Origin: an uncultured Eubacteriales bacterium
GTDB lineage: Bacteria; Bacillota; Clostridia; Oscillospirales; Ruminococcaceae
Length of the DNA: 11,774 nucleotides
NCBI GenBank assembly: GCA_959605275.1
Contig: CAUHFD010000071.1
Location: 1-11,774 of the forward strand
Reading direction: 5' to 3'
Position numbers and translations under genes: made by a program. The notes beneath the pieces were generated by a model. The model was not told where the DNA came from. It did no database searches and saw only the letters and a program-made list of their open reading frames with translations. Below are positions 6,453-11,774 of the stretch, one piece after another. Position 1 is the first letter of the stretch; every line of letters begins with the position of its first letter.

Positions 6453-7154
6453 TCAGAGTATAATACTCTCTCCCCTCTGTGCACGGGCAAGCAACGCATC
6501 GATTTCGTCATTATTCATCGCCGCCACATTAGGGGAAAGATTGCCCGAAATGCCGTTTTGTAGTACATTTTCGGGCGGTCGGCTGCCTCTGGCAATGATA
6601 TTGTCTACAATCTGCTTGCCGGTTCTTTTGGCAAGCTTGCCGGCAATCTCATCCAGGTGCAGCGCGGCATATGCTTCGGTTACGCTGAGCCCGTTTGACA
6701 ACAACGCTAAAAATTTGCGGTCCTTGGCAAGTTCTTCAAAGTTAACATCCCGGTAAAAAACGGCATCCTGCTCCGGGATTGCAGAAAAATCCCGTTCCAG
6801 CGCCTTAGCTACCTTGTCGGAATGAAAGACAGGATTGTCCGGTGAAACGGTCTGCCCCTCCGATTCCTCTGCTCCGGGTCCGACATTGCCGATGAAACGG
6901 CAAAGTTCTTCCCTGTCTGACGCGCCAACCGCATGCTGAAGCTGTTGCAGCACCGGTTCCAATCTATTCAGCGTATCCTCTGCTTTTCTGGCGTTTTTCA
7001 GTCTTTGCCCCAAAATACGGTCAAAATAGGTCTGGTATTCCTCTTTGGTTGCAAAAACTTTAAACGGTGCCTGTTCGGCGGCGGCTGTATCCTCACAGGC
7101 GGGTATTGCTTCCGTCTGGTCGGTATTCAGCCGAAATTTCTTTTCTTCGTTCAT
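6453..7154 (-). CDS. Phage scaffolding protein (233 aa)
   Basis: An acidic, helical, coiled-coil-rich protein directly before the capsid gene, as expected for a scaffold that guides procapsid assembly and then leaves. The N-terminus is MNEEKKFRLN. FKVFATKEEYQTYFDRILGQ (31-50) continues into a long helix (about 50-90). A low-complexity acidic loop follows (about 92-108). Then come AKDRKFLALLSNGLSVTEAY (143-162) and GSRPPENVLQNG (190-201). The C-terminus NDEIDALLARAQRGESIIL resembles the conserved scaffold C-terminus of Clostridia phages (RP.ENG ... L...E...I..RA.RGE.I). The frame is open to 7313, but the extra N-terminal 53 residues are Arg-rich and unlike scaffolds. AAAGGA precedes ATG 7154. 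Two other in-frame ATGs (about 7166 and 7184) are possible. Confidence 0.8.
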   Translation of the reverse strand: MNEEKKFRLNTDQTEAIPACEDTAAAEQAPFKVFATKEEYQTYFDRILGQRLKNARKAEDTLNRLEPVLQQLQHAVGASDREELCRFIGNVGPGAEESEGQTVSPDNPVFHSDKVAKALERDFSAIPEQDAVFYRDVNFEELAKDRKFLALLSNGLSVTEAYAALHLDEIAGKLAKRTGKQIVDNIIARGSRPPENVLQNGISGNLSPNVAAMNNDEIDALLARAQRGESIIL

Positions 7155-7468
7155 TTTTATGGCCATTCCTTTCAAACTTTTCATCCTTTCCGGAAAATGC
7201 GGTTTTGTTTCACCGATGTTCTCTTGTCCGACCACCGCCTGATGCACCTCGATAAAACGCCGGATCCTTGCGTTTCTTCGTCGGTTCATCCTAGATAACT
7301 GCCTACGCGGCAAACGATGAAGAACACATGGTCAATGAATCTAAAAAAGCAATTCTCACAGGAATAATCTGATTAGATTCATGAACTGTTTCTTCCCCTT
7401 TTGTATCATGGCGCGGTCAAGGACTTTTTTATGCGGCGCAGTTTATTGTCATATGCCGGACGGACAGT
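7155..7468. other. Gap between prp and scaffold, where portal/terminase would be expected
   Basis: No gene with a binding site is visible. An Arg-rich extension of the scaffold frame (7155-7313) and a 26-codon frame without a start (about 7205-7285, ending GGGRTREHR) are both weak. The gap contains a perfect 10-bp inverted repeat. It may mark a deletion join or a regulatory leader. Confidence 0.45.
7334..7381. repeat. Perfect 10-bp inverted repeat with 28-nt spacer
   Basis: ATGAATCTAA (7334-7343) and TTAGATTCAT (7372-7381) are exact complements. The spacer carries a further AATC/GATT pair. It could be a protein-binding site, a loose RNA hairpin, or the ends of a deleted segment. Confidence 0.6.
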
Positions 7469-7768
7469 TCAGCCGGATATTCTCCGAACAGACAGATGCC
7501 GGGGATAAGCTTCGGCAATCGCTATCAAGCCCGTCACCACTGCTTCGGACACTGCGGCGGCAGCGGTTGATGACAAATGGATTGTCACGCTTTTCCGGCT
7601 CACTGATACTGCATCGGGAGCTTGCCGGCGGACGCCCTCTGTCAGTGCATAATACAGCGCCGACACCCCCGCACACACAATATCTTTTCCCTTTTCGGCA
7701 TAACCTGCATGACCTGCAAAATCAATTTGAAGCATGTCCTCCGATTGAATCAGTATAACCGTAATCAT
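7469..7768 (-). CDS. prp: Prp-family cysteine protease (ribosomal-processing protease homologue)
   Basis: Prp enzymes remove the N-terminal extension of ribosomal protein L27 in Firmicutes, and also cut capsid and scaffold proteins of Staphylococcus phage 80alpha. The 99-residue product shows the family core FAGHAGYAEKGKDIVCAGVS, with catalytic His20 and Cys32 in the expected GH(A)xYAxxGxDIVCAxVS motif. The remainder is a short alpha/beta domain (SALYYALTEGV, SVTIHLS, VVTGLIAIAEAYP). GAGGAG nine bases before ATG 7768 fixes the start; an upstream in-frame extension to 7816 runs through the terminator-like hairpin and is rejected. The normal chromosomal neighbours rplU and rpmA are absent. Instead it stands upstream of scaffold and capsid on the same strand, which suggests a phage-borne copy that matures the capsid. 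The expression signals upstream are unusual (see the promoter and hairpin entries). Confidence 0.88.
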   Translation of the reverse strand: MITVILIQSEDMLQIDFAGHAGYAEKGKDIVCAGVSALYYALTEGVRRQAPDAVSVSRKSVTIHLSSTAAAAVSEAVVTGLIAIAEAYPRHLSVRRISG

Positions 7769-7801
7769 TGCCTGTTGCTCCTCACCCAAACTGCATCTGA
7801 T

Positions 7802-7852
7802 AAAAAAAGCCGCCAATCAGACTTTTATCATCTGTTTGACAGCTTTTTTATT
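7802..7852 (-). terminator. Terminator-like hairpin in the prp leader
   Basis: On the - strand AAAAAAGCTGTCAAACAGA pairs with TCTGATTGGCGGCTTTTTT over about 20 positions, with G-U wobbles and one A-A mismatch, and a T-run follows. On the + strand the wobbles become A-C mismatches, so the functional RNA is probably the - strand. It lies between the promoter at 7863-7871 and the prp start, which suggests attenuation, or it ends transcription arriving from further upstream. Confidence 0.72.
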
Positions 7853-7862
7853 CTGTTTTGCT

Positions 7863-7907
7863 ATTATAACAATATCATATAAAAAGTAGGACATTCAAGG
7901 ACATTTC
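7863..7907 (-). promoter_or_regulatory. Extended -10 promoter for prp with 10-bp direct repeats upstream
   Basis: On the - strand TGTTATAAT (7863-7871) is a perfect extended -10. No good -35 lies 16-18 nt upstream. Two direct repeats, AGGACATTCA (7888-7897) and AGGACATTTC (7898-7907), sit exactly one helical turn apart over the -35 region. That is the layout of an activator-dependent promoter. Confidence 0.5.
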
Positions 7908-8005
7908 GTCAACAACCGTTCACCGAACGGTTGTTGACTGACACCTCATCACTCGCGGCAAATATGCCGCCGCGTTGCCGCTTATTGCGGCAACCGTTCG
8001 AGGTG
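7908..8005. repeat. Structured intergenic element with nested hairpins
   Basis: A perfect 14-bp hairpin (7908-7921 with 7925-7938) comes first. A closing stem CACCTC/GAGGTG (7942-7947 with 8000-8005) follows. It encloses two more hairpins (7955-7960 with 7965-7970, and 7974-7981 with 7987-7994). GAACGGTTG (7925-7933) can pair with either of two CAACCGTTC copies (7913-7921 and 7991-7999). No protein gene is supported. Part of it recurs at 8109-8165. Confidence 0.65.
7918..7974. repeat. 57-bp direct repeat, copy A
   Basis: It matches copy B (8109-8165) at 50 of 57 positions by hand alignment without gaps. The shared blocks are GTTCACCGAA at the start and AAATATGCCGCCGCG at the end. Copy A keeps its palindromic arms. 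Confidence 0.85.
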
Positions 8006-8095
8006 CTTTATAACACAAGACGGCGTTGGTGTTTCGTGCGAATAAAATGCCGGGATTTTAGCTTCGCAAAAGTTTCACAAAGCCGCTTGGTTAAT

Positions 8096-8173
8096 AGAAA
8101 TTGCAGAAGTTCACCGAATTGTTTTTGACTGACATCTCTTCACTCACGGAAAATATGCCGCCGCGCAATTTCT
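8096..8173. repeat. 57-bp direct repeat, copy B, flanked by 9-bp inverted repeats
   Basis: The repeat body is 8109-8165. Perfect inverted repeats AGAAATTGC (8096-8104) and GCAATTTCT (8165-8173) flank it. The internal hairpin arms seen in copy A are lost, so it looks like a decayed copy of the same mobile or dispersed element. Confidence 0.7.
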
Positions 8174-8230
8174 TCTAAGAAAAAAAGATTGGCGGAAGCA
8201 GCAAAAGCCAACCTATTGCAGAGTAATATC

Positions 8231-8285
8231 TCAGTTGCAAGCAACTGACCAATCTAAAAAACATCTGCGATGTTTTTTAGATTGG
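8231..8285. repeat. Two abutting perfect inverted repeats
   Basis: TCAGTTGC/GCAACTGA (8231-8238 with 8241-8248) is followed directly by a 16-bp perfect stem (8249-8264 with 8270-8285, loop CTGCG). The T-run is inside the stem and not after it, so it is not a standard terminator. A further AGATTGGC at 8186-8193 could compete for the arm CCAATCT. The rest of 8174-8353 holds no visible gene. Confidence 0.7.
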
Positions 8286-8353
8286 CTTGGCGGCGATACG
8301 CGAAAACCTTTTGTTGCTTTTCAGTTATGAAAAACAGATAGAAAAGTGAATCA

Positions 8354-8584
8354 TTATGCCTGCCTGCTAAATAATTGTCCGGGTAATAAGCCAAAGTGAT
8401 TTGATATGTTGAAAATAGTGCGCACACTAATTTTCGGCGGCAGAATATTATCTTCGAGCTTTCTTAAAGTTGAGACGCTGACGCCGCAAATTTCTGCCAT
8501 TCTTTTTTGCGTTAGCCTGTGCGTTTTCCGCAGACATCTGATGTTTTGGCAGAAAATAAAAAATTGCTGATCGGTTGCTTCCAT
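8354..8584 (-). CDS. XRE-family helix-turn-helix regulator (76 aa)
   Basis: A small cro/cI-like DNA-binding protein. FCQNIRCLRKTHRLTQKRMA (11-30) and EICGVSVSTLRKLEDN (31-46) form the classical HTH with the conserved LTQxxxAexxGVSxxTlrklE pattern. ISNHFGLLPGQLF (60-72) is the usual closing helix. There is no ligand or dimerisation domain beyond this. GGAGG eight bases before ATG 8584 fixes the start; a TTG 15 bases further upstream overlaps that site. It is divergent from the ribbon-helix-helix gene at 8809, with inverted repeats between the two, so autoregulation and control of the divergent promoter are likely. It may be the remaining switch of a mobile element or a host regulator; the sequence does not decide. 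Confidence 0.88.
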   Translation of the reverse strand: MEATDQQFFIFCQNIRCLRKTHRLTQKRMAEICGVSVSTLRKLEDNILPPKISVRTIFNISNHFGLLPGQLFSRQA

Positions 8585-8615
8585 ATATGTGTCCTCCAAA
8601 CCATAAATCGTTAAA

Positions 8616-8640
8616 TAATAGAGTTGATATAACTCTATTA
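8616..8640. promoter_or_regulatory. Probable operator of the XRE regulator
   Basis: TAATAGAGTT (8616-8625) and AACTCTATTA (8631-8640) are a perfect 10-bp inverted repeat with a 5-bp centre. It lies just downstream of the predicted -10 of the XRE gene, a typical site for self-repression. Confidence 0.7.
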
Positions 8641-8648
8641 TGGATTTA

Positions 8649-8682
8649 ATTATAACATATGAAGTTATAAAAAGTCTATAAT
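8649..8682. promoter_or_regulatory. Overlapping divergent promoters with second inverted repeat
   Basis: On the - strand, TAGACT (8673-8678) and TATAAT (8649-8654) are spaced by 18 nt and would serve the XRE gene. On the + strand TATAAT (8677-8682) could serve the 8809 gene, but its -35 is poor. TTATAAC (8650-8656) and GTTATAA (8664-8670) form a further perfect inverted repeat across both. Confidence 0.5.
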
Positions 8683-8808
8683 AAATTTGAAATGAATTTA
8701 TCTTCCAGCGTAAAAAGTATTATTGTTACGCTCTATTCTCTGAAAGATAACGGAGAAAAGATCGCTTTTACCCAATGTAGGAGCAAATCAGAAAGGAATC
8801 GTGATTTC

Positions 8809-8994
8809 ATGAAAATTGAACGTCATTTTGGTTTAAGAATAGAAGATGAGCTTTTAAGAAAATTCCGCTATGTTTGTGAATATGACGGACGCTCTGCAAA
8901 CGGGAAAATTCTTCATATGATCAGAAATTGCGTTGCAGAATATGAAAAAGAACATGGCGAAATCAAACTGGATTCAGGAAAGAAGAATGACTAA
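8809..8994 (+). CDS. Arc-like ribbon-helix-helix DNA-binding protein (61 aa)
   Basis: A small regulator with a predicted ribbon-helix-helix fold. Strand RHFGLRI (5-11) is followed by helix EDELLRKFRYVCEY (13-25), the turn DGRSAN (26-31), helix GKILHMIRNCVAEYEKEHG (32-50) and a charged tail. Such proteins bind DNA as dimers or tetramers, inserting the paired beta strands in the major groove. They are common on phages, plasmids and integrated elements. The open frame reaches back to ATG 8692. The ribosome binding site AAAGGA (8792-8797) and the conserved fold support the internal ATG at 8809. The leader 8692-8808 contains an inverted repeat AGCGTAA/TTACGCT (8707-8713 with 8726-8732). It is divergent from the XRE gene, so the pair probably forms a two-regulator switch. 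Confidence 0.82.
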   Translation: MKIERHFGLRIEDELLRKFRYVCEYDGRSANGKILHMIRNCVAEYEKEHGEIKLDSGKKND

Positions 8995-9023
8995 AAGGAC
9001 GCACCCTTTCGTGTGCGTCCTTT
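8994..9023. terminator. Bidirectional terminator between RHH and diguanylate cyclase genes
   Basis: AAAGGACGCAC (8994-9004) and GTGCGTCCTTT (9013-9023) form a perfect 11-bp stem with an 8-nt loop and T-rich flanks on both strands. It serves two convergent genes. Confidence 0.88.
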
Positions 9024-9040
9024 CTCTATTCCATGTGCTA

Positions 9041-10195
9041 CTATTTTCCTTTTGCATGATGCAGCTTTTTTTCCCGATACATCAGCTCGTCCGCCTCTGC
9101 CAAAAGAACATCTATGCTTTTTGTTTCTTCTTCGCTCAATATGCTGTATCCTATACTGACAGAAAGGATATACGGCTGCGTTTCTGTCTCATGAAACGCT
9201 TCAAATTCCTGTCTGATTGCAGTGATGGTTTCAAATATTTCCGCATCTGTATCCCGCTCTCCAACCACAACAAATTCGTCTCCGCCGATACGCGCAATAA
9301 AATCCTGGCGTTTTATCGCTTTTATCAGCAATTTTACAGTCTGTTTAATCGCCTCATCACCGCAGAGATGTCCATATTTGTCATTGATACTTTTAAAATG
9401 ATCTATATCAATCATTAAAAGATATAAATTTGACTTCCCATGCCGGTTGCGAAGCTTGTATTCCATAAAGCTTTCAAAGCGGCGTCGATTGTTGATCCCG
9501 GTAAGCGGATCACTGGTGATTTTTGCATTTTGCAGATTAAAATAAACAATTAACAAGGAAATGACCGAGCCGATCCAAATAATGGAGATCCCGAAAAACA
9601 TGGTTTGGATAATAACGCCGATTGCGGGAAATACCGGATAAAAAAGCAAAAAATTGGTTATTTCTTTCATTTTTGGTTTTTTTTCTGCTTTCTTGACCTG
9701 CATTGCCAAGACAAAGGCATAGAAAAAATACCAAAAACACAACAGCACAAAAACAATGTAATAATCTTGTCTGCTATAACGATTGTATTCGTCAATATAG
9801 AAGCAAAAGGGTGTAAAGCAACTCACAACCGTCAGTATCGTAATAACTATCAACGGTAGCGAACAAATCGGCAAAAGCCTTATCAACTGCTGCCTGTCCT
9901 CAGTAAGCTTGTATTCGCAGTATAAAACCCAAAGCATGCACATAGCCGGCTGGAGAATGTAATAGATTGCGGTAACAAGAACATTAAGCACTCTTGCTCC
10001 TAAAAAAGCAGTACCATCCAGAATCCACATGAATGCATCAGTAGACAACAATCCTATATTTACAAATAGCATCACCTTAAACAGGATATCATCGGTTTCC
10101 CGTTTTTTTATATCCTGTGAACCGAAATTAAAAACCATCAAAAGCAATATAATGATTCCGATGCAATCTACAGCAATGTTCATCATAACATTCAT
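9041..10195 (-). CDS. Membrane diguanylate cyclase (7-TM sensor plus GGDEF), 384 aa
   Basis: It makes the second messenger cyclic di-GMP from two GTP. Residues about 1-220 contain seven hydrophobic segments, roughly 5-23, 40-58, 70-94, 107-127, 144-165, 180-201 and 204-222. They form a membrane sensor domain with little soluble part outside. DPLTGINNRRRFESF (229-243) opens the GGDEF domain. LMIDIDHFKSINDKYGH (260-276) gives the metal-binding Asp263 and the guanine-contact Asn271. The active-site loop is intact IGGDEF (303-308), and VSIGYS (346-351) and AEADELMYREK (367-377) close the domain. The inhibitory site RxxD is altered to KRQD (295-298), so product inhibition may be weaker. AGAGGTGA before ATG 10195 fixes the start; the frame extends 11 codons upstream. 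It lies 51 nt after prfB on the same strand with no terminator between, so the two are probably co-transcribed. Confidence 0.95.
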   Translation of the reverse strand: MNVMMNIAVDCIGIIILLLMVFNFGSQDIKKRETDDILFKVMLFVNIGLLSTDAFMWILDGTAFLGARVLNVLVTAIYYILQPAMCMLWVLYCEYKLTEDRQQLIRLLPICSLPLIVITILTVVSCFTPFCFYIDEYNRYSRQDYYIVFVLLCFWYFFYAFVLAMQVKKAEKKPKMKEITNFLLFYPVFPAIGVIIQTMFFGISIIWIGSVISLLIVYFNLQNAKITSDPLTGINNRRRFESFMEYKLRNRHGKSNLYLLMIDIDHFKSINDKYGHLCGDEAIKQTVKLLIKAIKRQDFIARIGGDEFVVVGERDTDAEIFETITAIRQEFEAFHETETQPYILSVSIGYSILSEEETKSIDVLLAEADELMYREKKLHHAKGK

Positions 10196-10246
10196 TCTCA
10201 CTGTCACCTCTATACCCTGCTGACACAATAGCCTCTATTTTGTCTT

Positions 10247-11359
10247 TTACACTTCGCCCAAGCTCTTCGCCTTTAAATAGGCATTAATAAACCCATCTAA
10301 ATCGCCGTCCATCACTGCCGAAATATTGCCCACTTCATAATTGGTACGGTGATCTTTCACCAGCGTGTAGGGCATGAATACATAAGAACGTATCTGAGAG
10401 CCCCATCCAATCTCTTTTTGTTCTCCTTTAATATCATCGATTTTTTCTAAATGTTCCCGCTCTTTAATTTCAATCAGCTTGGATTTGAGCATTTTCATCG
10501 CCATGGCGCGGTTTTGCACCTGGCTTCGTTCATTCTGACAAGCACAAACAATACCGGTCGGAATATGAGTAATCCGGATTGCCGACTCCGTTTTGTTAAC
10601 ATGCTGTCCACCTGCGCCGCTGGATCGGTAAGTGTCCACCTTTAAATCTTCGTCCCGAATCTCTACCTCAATTTCGTCATCAATTTCCGGCATAACCTCC
10701 AGTGACGCGAAAGAGGTGTGCCGTCTGCCGGAGGAATCAAACGGAGATACCCGAACCAGTCGATGCACTCCGGTTTCCGATTTTAAAAAGCCATAGGCAT
10801 TCATGCCCTCTATTAGGATAGACGCGCTTTTCAGTCCGGCTTCTTCACCGTCCAGATAGTCAAGCAATTTGACCTTAAAATGGTGACGATCCGCCCACAT
10901 ATGATACATCCGATAAAGCATCTGCGCCCAGTCCTGCGCTTCGGTTCCGCCTGCGCCCGCATGAAAGGTTAAAATCGCATTTTTGCTGTCATATTCCCCT
11001 GACAGCAGGGTAGCAAGCTTTTGCGATTCCAAATCAGACAAAAACAATTCGGATGCGGTGCTGACATCTTCCCAAAGAGACTCGTCCTGTTCCTCCAACG
11101 CAATCTCAATCATGGTCATAACGTCATCATATTCCTGCTCCAGTTTCTCATAGCCCTCTATTTTGGCTTTCATCTGGTTCGTTTCTTTTACGATTTTCTG
11201 AGAGTTTTCCAGATCGTCCCAAAAACCGGGCTGTGCCGCCTGTTCCTCCAATGCACCGACCCGTTTGCGCAGATCCTCTACACCGATTGCCTCTTTCAAA
11301 TCTTTAATCTGGGGCAATTTATTATGCAATTCTATTTTGAGCTCTTCAAATTTTAACAT
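10247..11359 (-). CDS. prfB: Peptide chain release factor 2
   Basis: Release factor 2 recognises UGA and UAA stop codons in the ribosomal A site and triggers peptide release. The 370-residue protein is full length. An N-terminal helical domain (1-110) contains EEQAAQPGFWDD (38-49). AGAGGTEAQDWAQMLYRMY (134-152) is family-typical. The stop-codon anticodon-like tripeptide SPF is at 205-207 (RVSPFDSSGRRHTSF). The catalytic GGQ is at 250-252 (SSGAGGQHVNKTESAIR), with the usual C-terminal part to SLGEV. The gene is one continuous frame. The programmed +1 frameshift with an early in-frame UGA, found in many bacterial prfB genes, is not present. AAAGGACG lies before ATG 11359. A promoter lies about 165 nt upstream. 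The diguanylate cyclase gene follows. Confidence 0.98.
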   Translation of the reverse strand: MLKFEELKIELHNKLPQIKDLKEAIGVEDLRKRVGALEEQAAQPGFWDDLENSQKIVKETNQMKAKIEGYEKLEQEYDDVMTMIEIALEEQDESLWEDVSTASELFLSDLESQKLATLLSGEYDSKNAILTFHAGAGGTEAQDWAQMLYRMYHMWADRHHFKVKLLDYLDGEEAGLKSASILIEGMNAYGFLKSETGVHRLVRVSPFDSSGRRHTSFASLEVMPEIDDEIEVEIRDEDLKVDTYRSSGAGGQHVNKTESAIRITHIPTGIVCACQNERSQVQNRAMAMKMLKSKLIEIKEREHLEKIDDIKGEQKEIGWGSQIRSYVFMPYTLVKDHRTNYEVGNISAVMDGDLDGFINAYLKAKSLGEV

Positions 11360-11525
11360 TACAAAATCGTCCTTTCCCGCGAATGATGAGCATCAATCCC
11401 GGTTTTTTAAATAAAATCTTCAAACCAATCTGATTCTCTTCCGCACTGCGGCGTAGTGCAGACAGGAAAACCAAAAAGGTTTTTTGAAACTTCTAAACCA
11501 TTAGGCATATTTCAATCTATTTTAT

Positions 11526-11555
11526 ATTATACGTCAACAGGCAGTGTTTTGTAAA
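11526..11555 (-). promoter_or_regulatory. Promoter of prfB
   Basis: On the - strand TTTACA (11550-11555) and a perfect TATAAT (11526-11531) are spaced by 18 nt. The leader of about 160 nt contains two small hairpins, AAAACC/GGTTTT near 11467-11483 and GCACT/AGTGC near 11443-11460. No riboswitch is recognised. Confidence 0.65.
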
Positions 11556-11774
11556 GAAAAAAATGTCACACATCCCGATTACCGTAACTGTTATCTGCAT
11601 TGCGTTATTCCTGAGAATGTAGGATTGTGGGCAGAGATTGATCTTTCGGATTTTCGATGTTTTAATATCTACCGTTCAGTGAAATTGTGCAGACAAGGTA
11701 TGGTTTCACCGACAATGAAACCTTTGGATTAAGTGACTCTCTCCTATTAATAGAAGGATAAAGGGCTGCATAGG
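11556..11774. other. Right-edge sequence without a convincing gene
   Basis: A + strand GTG frame of 62 codons (11544-11732) overlaps the prfB promoter, lacks a binding site and resembles nothing known. GGTTTCA/TGAAACC (inverted repeat near 11703-11723) is the only structure seen. Confidence 0.4.

Noticed and set aside
7155..7313. Extension of the scaffold frame upstream of 7154
   Set aside because: The Arg-rich 53 residues do not resemble scaffold N-termini, and the binding site favours ATG 7154.
7931..8128. 65-codon + strand frame through the repeat region
   Set aside because: It is created by the hairpin-rich repeat, has no binding site and reads across copy A and into copy B.
7900..8290. 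CRISPR array
   Set aside because: There are only two diverged copies of one 57-bp unit with unequal structure and no regular spacers.
10247..11359. Programmed +1 frameshift in prfB
   Set aside because: The gene is one uninterrupted frame with no early UGA, so no frameshift site is needed.
1..11774. tRNA-based phage attachment site
   Set aside because: No tRNA gene or matching direct repeats were seen at either edge of the phage-like block.

Overview
The window looks like chromosomal DNA of a low-to-mid G+C Gram-positive anaerobe, most likely a Clostridia member near the Oscillospiraceae. Strong AGGAGG-type ribosome binding sites, a Clostridia-type toxin-secretion/phage lysis holin, an iron-dependent alcohol dehydrogenase and a Firmicutes-like prfB all fit. 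This assignment is inference from gene style, not from a database search.

Layout. (1) 1-599 holds the C-terminal part of an iron-containing alcohol dehydrogenase (+ strand). It is interrupted by one in-frame TAA and followed by a very strong terminator. (2) 782-1993 is a + strand phage lysis cassette: a small Cys-rich protein, a holin and an M15/LysM endolysin, all overlapping or touching. (3) 1998-2180 is a gene-free convergent junction with four strong hairpins. (4) 2204-7768 is a - strand block of phage virion genes. Read in transcription order it is: Prp-type cysteine protease, a gap of about 310 nt, scaffold, N4-gp56-type major capsid, a 72-aa accessory protein, a connector-like protein, a beta-rich 461-aa tail/stabilisation-like protein, a 50-aa coiled-coil protein, and a DUF1492/ArpU-like regulator. 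(5) 7769-8353 is gene-free: the prp promoter and leader hairpin, a structured repeat element with a decayed second copy, and a 16-bp inverted repeat. (6) 8354-8994 is a divergent XRE / ribbon-helix-helix regulator pair with inverted repeats between them. (7) 9041-11359 (- strand) carries host genes: a seven-helix membrane diguanylate cyclase and prfB. (8) 11360-11774 is the prfB promoter region with no convincing gene.

How it works together. The phage-like block lies between host genes and has capsid-building and lysis functions. The window shows no integrase, terminase, portal, tail-tube or replication gene. The gene order resembles the head module of short-tailed (P22-like) phages with the packaging genes missing.

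The most interesting point is the pairing of a Prp-family protease gene with a capsid gene whose product begins MINLQLFA. That closely resembles the NLQ(F/H)FA cleavage site that Prp cuts in Firmicutes ribosomal protein L27 and in the Staphylococcus phage 80alpha capsid. It suggests a self-contained capsid-processing pair. The retained frames are all open, so this is either a recently decayed prophage or a reduced, capsid-forming element.
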